Notes under the pieces: generated by a model
What the model saw: only the letters and a program-made list of their open reading frames with translations
Database searches by the model: none
What the model was told of the DNA's origin: nothing
DNA from: Actinobacteria bacterium 69-20
GTDB lineage: Bacteria > Actinomycetota > Actinomycetes > Mycobacteriales > Nakamurellaceae
Length of the DNA stretch: 64,000 nucleotides
Assembly: GCA_001897425.1 (NCBI GenBank)
Contig: MKSW01000009.1
Location: 1-64,000 of the forward strand
Reading direction: 5' to 3'
Shown here: positions 26,090 through 33,983 of the stretch, in pieces
Layout: the number at the start of each line of letters is the position of its first letter
Numbering within the stretch: position 1 is the first letter of the stretch
Position numbers and translations under genes: made by a program

Positions 26090-27091
26090 ATGGAGTTCAA
26101 CGACAATGCCGAGTTGGACACATCGCAGGTGCAAGACCAACGCGGTAGCAGCGGTGGCGACGGCGAGGGCCCCGGCGGCGGCCTCGGCGATGTTATCGGC
26201 GGCGTGCTGGGCGGTGGTGGCGGCGGGCGGACCATCGGGCGCGGCGGCATCGCCGGCGGCGGTATCGGCCTCGTGGTCGTGATCGGGGTTGTGCTGTACA
26301 TGCTGTTTTCCGGCGGGGGCGATGGCGGTGCCGGCAGCGTCGGCGGCTTGCTCGGCGGACTCACGGCGAACGGTGGCGGCACTGCCGACAACGCGTCGTT
26401 GGAGCAGGAATGCCACACGGGCGCCGACGCCGCCAGCAACGACGACTGCGCGGTGGTGGCGTTCGTGAACTCTGTGCAGTCGTATTGGAAGGGCGCACTG
26501 GCCTCGTCGGGCTCCACCTACCGCAACGCCCCCACCGTCTTCTACTCGGGCGCAACGGCCACCGGATGCGGCCAGGGGACTGCCGCGATGGGCCCGTTCT
26601 ACTGCCCCACCGACAAGAAGGTGTACATCGACCTGTCGTTCTGGAACGAGCTGAAAACCCAATTCGGCGCGGACAACTCACTGTTCACCCAGGCGTATGT
26701 GTTGGCCCACGAATACGGCCATCACGTCCAGGATCTGTTGCGCACCACCGACAAGGTCGGCTCCGACAAGGGCCCCGGGTCGAGTTCCGTTCGCCTGGAG
26801 CTGCAAGCGGATTGCTATGCGGGGGTGTGGGCCAAGCATGCCAGCACCGTGCCCGGCCCGGACGGCCAGGTACTGATCACCCAGATCACCGACACCGACA
26901 TCAGCAACGCGGTGGCCACCGCGGGAAAGATCGGTGACGACTGGATCCAAGCGCACCTCGGCGGCGGGCGGCCGGACCCGTCCTCCTACACCCACGGCAC
27001 GTCCGCGCAACGCCAGAAGTGGTTCGAAGCCGGCTACACCACGGGAAACGCCGCAGCCTGCAACACGTTCCAGACCGCGTCGCTGGGCTGA
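26090..27091 (+). CDS. YpfJ-type neutral zinc metallopeptidase
   Basis: This is a membrane-anchored metallopeptidase-like protein of 333 residues. The N terminus is an acidic stretch followed by Gly-rich low-complexity sequence and one membrane helix near residues 58-75 (GIGLVVVIGVVLYMLF). The conserved YpfJ domain follows, with the zinc motif HEYGHHVQ at about residue 207 and the third-ligand region RLELQADCYAGVWA. Conserved cysteines suggest that the domain lies outside the membrane. It has a strong GGAGG site before the ATG. Physiological substrates are unknown. The gene lies between two direct repeats. Confidence 0.88.
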   Translation: MEFNDNAELDTSQVQDQRGSSGGDGEGPGGGLGDVIGGVLGGGGGGRTIGRGGIAGGGIGLVVVIGVVLYMLFSGGGDGGAGSVGGLLGGLTANGGGTADNASLEQECHTGADAASNDDCAVVAFVNSVQSYWKGALASSGSTYRNAPTVFYSGATATGCGQGTAAMGPFYCPTDKKVYIDLSFWNELKTQFGADNSLFTQAYVLAHEYGHHVQDLLRTTDKVGSDKGPGSSSVRLELQADCYAGVWAKHASTVPGPDGQVLITQITDTDISNAVATAGKIGDDWIQAHLGGGRPDPSSYTHGTSAQRQKWFEAGYTTGNAAACNTFQTASLG

Positions 27092-27186
27092 CCCGGATCG
27101 GCCGACCGGCTTCCGGGCTCGCGCCGCGCATTGGCACGCGGCACGACCGACCGATCGAGCCGACCCAGGACCAGACGGCCCGGATA

Positions 27187-27210
27187 TGCGACTGCGCGGC
27201 CGGGTGATCG
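27187..27210 (+). repeat. 24-bp direct repeat, right copy
   Basis: This is the exact second copy of the repeat at 25979-26002. It lies between the metallopeptidase stop and the MMPL gene end. Confidence 0.7.
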
Positions 27211-27220
27211 CGCGCCCGGG

Positions 27221-29407
27221 TCAGGCAGGTGTCAACTCCCTGGCGCGCGCATCCGCCGTCAGCGCGGCGCCCTCGATGTCGACGTTGGGCAGGATCTTCG
27301 CCAACCACCCCGGCAGGTACCAGGCCCGCCGGCCGAGCAGCGTCATGACAGCGGGAACCAGGGTCATCCGTACGACGAACGCGTCGACCAGCACACCCAC
27401 GCCGAGCGCGAAGCCGACCGATGCGATGATCGTGTCCGGGGCCATGATGAACCCGCCGAACACGCTCGTCATGATGATCGCCGCCGCCGTCACCACTCGG
27501 GAGCTCGCCGAGAAGCCGTGCCGCACAGATGCTGTCGCGTCGCCGGTGACCACGCCCTCGTGTACCCACGACTCCCGCATGCCGGACACCAGGAACACCT
27601 CGTAGTCCATCGCAAGGCCGAACAGCACCCCGATCATCAGGATCGGCAGGAAGCTGATGATCGGCGCGGGCGTGTGCACCCCGAACAGCGCACCGAGCCA
27701 GCCCCACTGGAAGACGGCGACCACCAGCCCGAAACTCACCGCGATGGTCAGCAGGAAGCCGAGCGCGGCCTTGATCGGCACCAGCAGGGACCGGAAGACG
27801 AGCAGCAACAGGACCAACGCCAGCCCGACGACGATGGCGAGGTAGACCGGAAGGGCCGCAGCGAGTTTCGCGGACACGTCGATCTGCATGGCGGTCTGGC
27901 CGGTGACCGCGATCTCGGCGTGCGCCTTCTCGCCCCAAGCGGGGGCGTCCGCGCGGATGGTGTGCACCAGATCCTCGGTCGCCTTCTCCCCCGGGCCGGT
28001 CGCCGGGATCACCTGCAGCATCGCAAGACTGCCGTCCTTGCTCATGCCGCTGGGCACCGCGGCGACCACACCGGGGACGCGTGCGAGTTCACCGGCGACG
28101 GTGTTGACGGCCGTCATCATCGCCAAGGGGCTGTCCGAGGTGACCGTCACGACGAGCGGGCCGTTGGCGCCGGGACCGAAGGATCCGGAGATGATGTCGT
28201 AGGCGTGCCGCTGCGTGGAACTGGGGGCCGCGGTCCCGTCGTCCGGCAGGCCCAGTCGGAGCGAGAACACCGGTATGGCAAGGATTCCCAGAGTGAGCAC
28301 GCCGGCCACGAGCATCGCGACCGGGCGCCGGGTGACGAGGCGCGCCCAGCGGTTCGATCGCGGCGCGGGTACCGTGACGTCGTTCGCGACGAGCGCGCGG
28401 CTCGATCGGCGGAGCACCTTGGTCCCGGCGAAACCGAGGAGCGCCGGCACGAGTGTGACGGCGATGAGCACGGCCATGACGACGGTCGCCGCCGCGGCCA
28501 CACCCATGACCGTGAGGAACGGGATCCCGACCACCGAGAGCGCCGCGAGTGCGATCACCACCGTCAGCCCGGCGAAAACCACTGCGGAGCCGGCGGTTCC
28601 GACCGCCCGTCCGATGGATTCCTCGACGTCCATGCCCGCGCGCAGTTGCAATCGGTGCCGGTTGACGATGAAGAGCGCATAGTCGATGCCCACGGCAAGC
28701 CCCAGCATCAGCGCGAGAATCGGCGCGGTGGTGGACATCTGCACGAAACCGGACACGATGAGGATGCCCGCCATGCCCACGCCGACCCCGATCAGGGCGG
28801 TCAGCAGCGGAAGTCCCGCCGCGACAACGGATCCGAACGTGATGAGCAGCACGATCAGCGCGATGACGACGCCGAGCCCCTCCGTCGAGCCGACCGACGG
28901 CATCTGCCTGACGGCCGCACCGGACAGGTCGACCGTCATCCCGTCGACCGAGTACGTCGTCGCCAGCCGGGCCAGTTCATTCTGGGTGTCGACGGGAACC
29001 TCGGTGACTTGCCCGCGGAACATGATCTGCGCCATCGCGACCCTGCCGTCCGGCGAGATCGCCTTCGCCGTCGTCGGATCGACGACCGTCACCACCGAGG
29101 GCAGATCCGCGGACCGGGCGAGCATGGACGAGATCGCTTGGCTGTACTGCGGTTCGGTGATGGTGTGACCCTGCGGTGCGGCGAACACGATGCGGCCGGT
29201 GGCGCCGCCCACAGCGGGGATCTTCGCGGAGAGCTGGTCCATGGCTCGCTGCGCGGACGTGCCCGGGATGGAGAAGGAGTCCGTCATGGTCCCGTGCGCG
29301 GCCAGTGCGGCACCGCCCAGCCCGGCCAGTGCGATCAGCCAGATCGCCAGTACCGCCCAGCGCTTGCGCGCGGCGAAACGTCCGATGCGGTACAGCAAAC
29401 GAGCCAT
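27221..29407 (-). CDS. MMPL-family RND transporter
   Basis: This is a 728-residue exporter with the RND/MMPL architecture: N-terminal membrane anchor, ~150-residue extracytoplasmic domain, a block of five to six helices (about 170-370), a second extracytoplasmic domain, and a second helix block (about 510-710). The charged transmembrane motif GLAVGIDYALFIVNRHR and its counterpart GLAMDYEVFLVSGMRE carry the Asp-Tyr pair that relays protons. Substrates may be lipids, drugs or siderophores. It lies 72 bases downstream of a tetR gene in the same direction and is probably repressed by that protein. Confidence 0.92.
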   Translation of the reverse strand: MARLLYRIGRFAARKRWAVLAIWLIALAGLGGAALAAHGTMTDSFSIPGTSAQRAMDQLSAKIPAVGGATGRIVFAAPQGHTITEPQYSQAISSMLARSADLPSVVTVVDPTTAKAISPDGRVAMAQIMFRGQVTEVPVDTQNELARLATTYSVDGMTVDLSGAAVRQMPSVGSTEGLGVVIALIVLLITFGSVVAAGLPLLTALIGVGVGMAGILIVSGFVQMSTTAPILALMLGLAVGIDYALFIVNRHRLQLRAGMDVEESIGRAVGTAGSAVVFAGLTVVIALAALSVVGIPFLTVMGVAAAATVVMAVLIAVTLVPALLGFAGTKVLRRSSRALVANDVTVPAPRSNRWARLVTRRPVAMLVAGVLTLGILAIPVFSLRLGLPDDGTAAPSSTQRHAYDIISGSFGPGANGPLVVTVTSDSPLAMMTAVNTVAGELARVPGVVAAVPSGMSKDGSLAMLQVIPATGPGEKATEDLVHTIRADAPAWGEKAHAEIAVTGQTAMQIDVSAKLAAALPVYLAIVVGLALVLLLLVFRSLLVPIKAALGFLLTIAVSFGLVVAVFQWGWLGALFGVHTPAPIISFLPILMIGVLFGLAMDYEVFLVSGMRESWVHEGVVTGDATASVRHGFSASSRVVTAAAIIMTSVFGGFIMAPDTIIASVGFALGVGVLVDAFVVRMTLVPAVMTLLGRRAWYLPGWLAKILPNVDIEGAALTADARARELTPA

Positions 29408-29479
29408 GACAACCTTCTTCTGGTAGTGCTTATCCGGCCAATCGGCGTCACGCGCCGTTGGCTGTGTGTCGGGATGGGG

Positions 29480-30211
29480 TTAGTGCGCGGGCCGGTCGGT
29501 GAGTCCCGCCGGGTTCAGGATGGAGAATGCTGTTTCGAGAAGTGCCGCTAGTTCGGCATTGTCGCCGCTGTGGCCTTGTAGGCCATTGTCCGCTGCCCAG
29601 CGCGTGAGCACCTCGCGGCCCGCGGTCACCGCGAACCCGGCGAGGAGCCGGACACGAATATCGTCGGCGGCGAGCCCAGTCCGGGCGGCTACTTCACCGC
29701 TGACCAGGTCCGCGGCGACCTCGTCGCCCGCCAGCATGCGCGCGGCGAGTTCCGGTTCCGTGTCGGCGACGGATTGCAGGGCGCCCCAGCGTTTCACGCC
29801 CTCCTGTGCCACGGCGATCAGGCCGGTCTGCAGGATGTCGAGCAGGCTCGCGTTCGCCGGTGCGCGGCGGATCGCGTCGAGGACATCATCCAGCCAACCG
29901 TCGGTGACGGCCGCGATGCACTCGGCCTTGCTCGCAAAGTAATTGGAGAACGTGCGACGCGAGACGCCGACATCGGTGACCAGGTCCGCGATGGTGAACC
30001 CGTGGAAGCCGCGCTCGACGGCGAGCTGCAGCGCGCGCTCGGCCAGGGCACGTCGCGTGGCGTCCTTCTTGCGTTCGCGCAACGTGATCTCGCCCTGCGT
30101 GGCCGCGCCATCGCCCGGCGCCACGACAGCACCGTCGACGGCGGCTGGCCCCGGCGTGGCGGGGGAGACTTGCGTGGTCACGAGCGCCACGGTAACAGAC
30201 AGATTGCGCAT
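29480..30211 (-). CDS. TetR-family transcriptional regulator
   Basis: This is a 243-residue TetR protein with a ~45-residue disordered N-terminal extension. The helix-turn-helix FTIADLVTDVGVSRRTFSNYFASKAE is near residues 73-98, followed by a helical ligand-binding domain with a MftR-like C-terminal layout. The ATG at 30211 lies inside a perfect palindrome that is probably its operator; GTG codons 8 and 11 are alternative starts. It heads a two-gene unit with the MMPL exporter and likely autoregulates both. Confidence 0.87.
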   Translation of the reverse strand: MRNLSVTVALVTTQVSPATPGPAAVDGAVVAPGDGAATQGEITLRERKKDATRRALAERALQLAVERGFHGFTIADLVTDVGVSRRTFSNYFASKAECIAAVTDGWLDDVLDAIRRAPANASLLDILQTGLIAVAQEGVKRWGALQSVADTEPELAARMLAGDEVAADLVSGEVAARTGLAADDIRVRLLAGFAVTAGREVLTRWAADNGLQGHSGDNAELAALLETAFSILNPAGLTDRPAH

Positions 30212-30221
30212 TGCGCAATCT
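30201..30221. promoter_or_regulatory. TetR operator palindrome
   Basis: AGATTGCGC-ATT-GCGCAATCT is a perfect 9+3+9 palindrome that covers the proposed start codon of the regulator. Its location implies autorepression by blocking initiation, or a downstream start codon. Confidence 0.7.
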
Positions 30222-30343
30222 TGCCCAATGTGAAGGCGCGCACAGGAGGGGTGTGCGAAACCCGGTCCGCGGATCCGGGCGGGCCTATCGCGGGACCGCC
30301 GACGCGCAAGGCTGCACCCCGTTCGGTTATCGCGCCTTTCGCG

Positions 30344-30356
30344 TATGACGCTGTTC
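30344..30356 (-). repeat. 13-mer GAACAGCGTCATA (minus orientation)
   Basis: This exact copy of the recurring 13-mer lies five bases beyond the stop of the minus-strand GntR gene and reads in that gene's direction. Confidence 0.75.
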
Positions 30357-30360
30357 CGGG

Positions 30361-31074
30361 TCAGGCCGGTTCGGTGCGCCCCGCCCACAGGCCGCGAACG
30401 TGCCCGATGTGCCGTCGGGTCAACTCACCGGCCTGCTCGGAATCACCGGCCTGCACGAGATCCAGCAGTTGCACATGTTCCGCTGCCGATCTCGCCAACT
30501 GCCCGCGCCTGGCGAGCTCGTCCAAGCCGTAGAGTCGGCTGCGGGCCCGCAGCTGCCCCACCATGGCGACGAGCTGGCCGTTCCCCGCGAGTTCGAGCAG
30601 CCCGAGGTGGAATCGGCGGTCGGCCTCGACATAGGAGATGAGATCGCCGCGTTGAGCGGACGCGATGATCTCTTGGGCGACGACGCGGAGCTCCGCGATG
30701 TGCCCGTCCCAGGCCGGGGTGTACCGGCGTGCGATGTCCGCACAGGTGGGTACTTCGATCAGCATCCGCAGCGCCGTCATGTCGTCGAGTTCGGCATCGG
30801 TCGGTTCCGTGACGCGGAAGCCCTTGTTCCGTACCGCTTCGACGAGCCCCTCCTTCGCGAGGTCGAGCATCGCCTCGCGCACGGGAGTGGCGGAGACACC
30901 GAACTTCTCGGCCAGGGTCGGCGCGGAATACAGCGCGCCCGGCGACATGACGCCGGTGATGATCCCGCCACGAAGCACCTCGGTGACCTGTTCGCGGAGG
31001 TTGGCGCGTTGCCCGAATACGGGCACCACGAGGTCGTGCTCCGCGCCCCTCGGCTCAGTCGCCACCTCAGCCAT
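30361..31074 (-). CDS. GntR-family regulator, FadR/FCD type
   Basis: This 237-residue regulator has an N-terminal winged helix (LREQVTEVLRGGIITGVMSPGALYSAPTLAEKFGVSATPVREAMLDLAKEGLV). Its all-helical FCD domain shows the metal-binding set Asp/His (RRFHLGLLELAGN and later AEHVQLLDLV...RRHIGHV). FCD regulators usually bind small organic acids. ATG 31074 overlaps the end of the ornithine cyclodeaminase-like gene by eight bases, so both are co-translated. It closes the long minus-strand catabolic run and probably controls part of it. Confidence 0.88.
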   Translation of the reverse strand: MAEVATEPRGAEHDLVVPVFGQRANLREQVTEVLRGGIITGVMSPGALYSAPTLAEKFGVSATPVREAMLDLAKEGLVEAVRNKGFRVTEPTDAELDDMTALRMLIEVPTCADIARRYTPAWDGHIAELRVVAQEIIASAQRGDLISYVEADRRFHLGLLELAGNGQLVAMVGQLRARSRLYGLDELARRGQLARSAAEHVQLLDLVQAGDSEQAGELTRRHIGHVRGLWAGRTEPA

Positions 31075-32050
31075 CCGTAGCCACCCCCGTTCGCCGGCCC
31101 GCCCAGGAGCGGTATACCTCCGCCGCGACAACCACATCCTCCCAGGCCATTCCGACGCTCTTGAACACGCGCGCGCGTGCGGCATCGACGGCCACCTCGC
31201 CGCGGACGATGCTCGCCAGCGGAACGAGGTCCGCGGCATCGAGCTTGGACCGCGACCTTGCGAGGACGACGTCGCCGGCCTCTCGCAGGGCCGTCGCCGG
31301 GTCCTCCACCACCACCTGTGCGCCGGCGAGCAGTTCCGGGTCGAGTTCGGCGACGTCCGGCTCGTGCGAGCCGACCGCTACGACGATCGCGCCGGCTCGC
31401 AGATCGGCAGCCGCGAACAGCGGCGTGCGGGCGGTCGTGGCGCACACGACGACGTCGGCATGTTCGAGGTCGGCGAGATTCCCTACCCGAGAAGGGATCT
31501 GGAGGTCCGCAGCCACCTTCGCGACAAGCTGCGCGGCGTGATCCGGATTGCGGGCGATCACCGTCACCTCGCTGATTCCCACCACCTGATGCAGCGAAGT
31601 GACATGCCCGGCGGCCTGCGGTCCGGCACCGAAGACGACGACCCGCGCCGGCCGGACCGGGCGGAGCTGCTGGACCGCGGCTACCGACACGGCGGGGGTG
31701 CGCAGGGCCGTCAGCGCGATGCCGTTGATGAGCGCCACCGGGGCGAGGCTCGCCGCATCCATCAGCAGGACACTGCCCTGGATGCGCGGCTTCCCGCGGG
31801 CCGGGTTATCCGGTGCGACGGACGCCACCTTCACGCCGACGAAGTCGTCGACCTCGCCCGGCATCAGCAGCAGGTGGCCGGCCCGCACCGGCACGTTGGT
31901 GCGTGCCGGGGCGGCCGCGACATCGAGTCCGCCCATGAGCGCGTGATACACGGCGTCGACCGCCGCCGGGAAGGTGACGGCCGCGACGTCATCGGCGGTG
32001 AGGTACGGGACAGCCTGCGCGGCGGGCCCCGGTGGGCGACCCCCGTTCAC
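31067..32050 (-). CDS. Ornithine cyclodeaminase / mu-crystallin family protein
   Basis: This is a 327-residue NAD(P)-dependent enzyme of the OCD family. It has the substrate lysine in FVGVKVASVAPDNPARG near residue 74 and the Rossmann motif VVVFGAGPQAAGHV near 138. Members act as ornithine cyclodeaminase, alanine dehydrogenase, or reductase of cyclic imines such as delta-1-pyrroline-2-carboxylate. The last would connect with the hydroxyproline/proline cassette at 54-59 kb, but this is inference. The GTG start has only a weak ribosome-binding site. Confidence 0.84.
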   Translation of the reverse strand: MNGGRPPGPAAQAVPYLTADDVAAVTFPAAVDAVYHALMGGLDVAAAPARTNVPVRAGHLLLMPGEVDDFVGVKVASVAPDNPARGKPRIQGSVLLMDAASLAPVALINGIALTALRTPAVSVAAVQQLRPVRPARVVVFGAGPQAAGHVTSLHQVVGISEVTVIARNPDHAAQLVAKVAADLQIPSRVGNLADLEHADVVVCATTARTPLFAAADLRAGAIVVAVGSHEPDVAELDPELLAGAQVVVEDPATALREAGDVVLARSRSKLDAADLVPLASIVRGEVAVDAARARVFKSVGMAWEDVVVAAEVYRSWAGRRTGVATDG

Positions 32051-32133
32051 GTTGACCTCGTTCGTCCCGGAAATCGTCCGCCCCCTCCGTACCGATCAAC
32101 GCTGATGGTATCGCCTCCACGCGCAGCAATATG

Positions 32134-32200
32134 TGACGTTGTACCCCGGAGTTCAGGCGCCCCGAACCGGGCCGCCCGGCCGTGCCGGCGAACAACGTCA
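32134..32200. repeat. 67-bp element with 9-bp inverted ends and degenerate CGTCATA motif
   Basis: TGACGTTGT at 32134-32142 and its exact inverse ACAACGTCA at 32192-32200 enclose a GC-rich core with CGAACCGGGCCG, similar to the ~60-bp repeats. The right end reads GCGAACAACGTCATATCC, one or two changes from the 13-mer family. It lies between two minus-strand genes. Confidence 0.6.
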
Positions 32201-32266
32201 TATCCGCTGCCCCGAATACCGGCACGGCACCGATCGGACGATGACGCCCGCGCCGGATACATGCGC

Positions 32267-33022
32267 CTATCGCGCCGTCCACCCGCCGTCGATGGGAACC
32301 GACGCCCCGTTGATGAAAGACGCTGCGGGGGAACACAAATACACGACGAGCTCGGCAACCTCGTCGGGTTCGACGAGGCGCTTGATCGCCGTTTCGGTGA
32401 GCATGACCTTCTCGACGACGTCGGCCTCGCTGATCCCGTGCACCCGTGCCTGGTCGGCGATCTGCTTCTCCACCAGTGGTGTGCGCACGTACGCGGGATT
32501 CACGCAGTTCGATGTCACGCCACGAGGGCCGCCCTCCAACGCGATCACCTTCGACAGGCCTTCGAGACCGTGTTTCGCGGCGACGTAGGCGGACTTGAAC
32601 GGCGAGGCGACCAGTCCGTGCGCGGAGGAGATGTTCACGATCCGGCCGAAGCCCTGCTCGTACATGTGCGGCAGCGCGGCCCGGGCGAGCAGGAACGGGG
32701 CGGTGAGCATGAGCCGGATGATCCGGTCGAACTGTTGCGGCGGGAACGTCTCGACGGGCGAGACGTATTGCACGCCAGCGTTGTTCACCAGGATGTCGAC
32801 GGTCAGGGCGAGCGATTCCAGCGCTGCGGTATCGGTCAGGTCGACCGTCCACGCCTCGCCGCCGATGCTCTGCGCGAGCGCGTCGGCGGCGGGGCTATCA
32901 ACATCCGCAACGACGACCGTCGCACCCGCCTCGGCCAACCGGAGGCTGCACGCGCGACCGATGCCGCTCGCCGCGCCGGTCACGACGGCGCGCCGGCCGT
33001 GCAGGTCCACACCGTTCGCCAT
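32267..33022 (-). CDS. 3-hydroxybutyrate dehydrogenase-type SDR
   Basis: This short-chain dehydrogenase of 251 residues has TGAASGIGRA at about 15-24, NNAG, catalytic Ser in NISSAHG and Tyr/Lys in SAYVAAKHG. The C-terminal half (VNPAYVRTPLVEKQIADQARVHGISEADVVEKVML) closely follows the D-3-hydroxybutyrate dehydrogenase subfamily, which oxidises 3-hydroxybutyrate to acetoacetate with NAD. In this cluster it might instead oxidise a keto-deoxy sugar acid. An AAGGATT site precedes the ATG. It lies just downstream of the FAH-family gene. Confidence 0.87.
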   Translation of the reverse strand: MANGVDLHGRRAVVTGAASGIGRACSLRLAEAGATVVVADVDSPAADALAQSIGGEAWTVDLTDTAALESLALTVDILVNNAGVQYVSPVETFPPQQFDRIIRLMLTAPFLLARAALPHMYEQGFGRIVNISSAHGLVASPFKSAYVAAKHGLEGLSKVIALEGGPRGVTSNCVNPAYVRTPLVEKQIADQARVHGISEADVVEKVMLTETAIKRLVEPDEVAELVVYLCSPAASFINGASVPIDGGWTAR

Positions 33023-33068
33023 GGCGAATCCTTTCTGGCCCTTGGTGTTTCGACGCTGCCTGGCGGCG

Positions 33069-33917
33069 CTACTCGGCCGCCCGGCAGACCTGCCGCGCCC
33101 GGCCGACGCCCTCGATGTCCAACTCGATCACGTCTCCGGGCTTGAGGTACGGGAAGCGGCCGGACAGTGCCACACCCTGCGGGGTGCCCGTGTTGATGAT
33201 GTCGCCCGGTTCGAGCACCGCCACCTGCGACAGATGCCACACCAGGTAGTTCACGTCGAAGATCATGTCCGCGGTGTTCGAGTCCTGGCGCGGCTCACCG
33301 TTGACGAAGGACCGCAGCCGCACCGCGCCCGCGTTCATCTCGTCGGCGGGGACCAGGGCCGGCCCGAGCGGGTTGAACGTCGCGCCGCACTTGCCCTTCG
33401 ACCACTGGCCGCCGGAGCGATCCAACTGCCACTCCCGCTCCGAGACGTCATTCGACATGCTATATCCGGCAATGTATTTCGGTGCGTCATCAGGTGAGGC
33501 AAGGTACTGGGCGCGCTGCCCGATGACGACGGCCAGCTCGACCTCCCAATCCGTCTTCACCGAGCCGCGCGGGATCACGACGTCGTCGTAGGGTCCGACG
33601 ACCGTGTTCGGCGTCTTGAAGAACAGCACAGGAACGTCCGGCGGCCTCGCCCCGGACTCGGCCGCGTGCGCCGCGTAGTTCATGCCGATGCACCACACCG
33701 CTTGCGGCCGTGCCACCGGTGCACCGATGCGCTGCCCGTCGACGTCCACGCGCGGGAGCGTGCCCGCTGCGAGGGCCTCGCGCACCCGCGCGATACCGCC
33801 GGACGCGAGGAACGCGCCATCGATATCGGCGGTGAGACCGGCGATGTCGAACGCGACGCCGTCCGCGACGGCAACGGGCCGTTCCGAGCCGGGCGCGCCG
33901 ATACGTTGCAGATACAT
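33069..33917 (-). CDS. Fumarylacetoacetate hydrolase family protein (2,4-diketo-3-deoxy-aldonate hydrolase-like)
   Basis: This is a 282-residue C-C bond hydrolase. It has the FAH-family active site: CIGMNYAAHAAE, the metal-binding Glu pair in TDWEVELAVVIG, YSMSNDVSEREWQLDRSGGQWSKGK, and INTGTPQGVALS. The DVSEREWQ..GQW.KGK stretch resembles enzymes that split 2,4-diketo-3-deoxy-L-fuconate into pyruvate and L-lactate. ATG 33917 has GAGGA upstream. An SDR lies next to it, and a dehydratase, lactonase remnant and L-lactate dehydrogenase lie at 43-47 kb, which together suit that pathway. Exact substrate is inferred. Confidence 0.87.
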   Translation of the reverse strand: MYLQRIGAPGSERPVAVADGVAFDIAGLTADIDGAFLASGGIARVREALAAGTLPRVDVDGQRIGAPVARPQAVWCIGMNYAAHAAESGARPPDVPVLFFKTPNTVVGPYDDVVIPRGSVKTDWEVELAVVIGQRAQYLASPDDAPKYIAGYSMSNDVSEREWQLDRSGGQWSKGKCGATFNPLGPALVPADEMNAGAVRLRSFVNGEPRQDSNTADMIFDVNYLVWHLSQVAVLEPGDIINTGTPQGVALSGRFPYLKPGDVIELDIEGVGRARQVCRAAE

Positions 33918-33983
33918 GATCTTCCTCTGGGTCAAGACCGCGTGGCGGCAGTCGATGGTCGAAACTCGGTAGAGATCACCGGA

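Noticed and set aside
27131..29551. 806-residue open frame antisense to the MMPL gene
   Set aside because: It is rich in Arg, His, Gly and Asp with no domain, and mirrors the third-position GC bias of the real gene on the other strand.
30665..33145. 826-residue open frame across the GntR, OCD and SDR genes
   Set aside because: It runs antisense to three genes with clear family motifs and has no recognisable fold.
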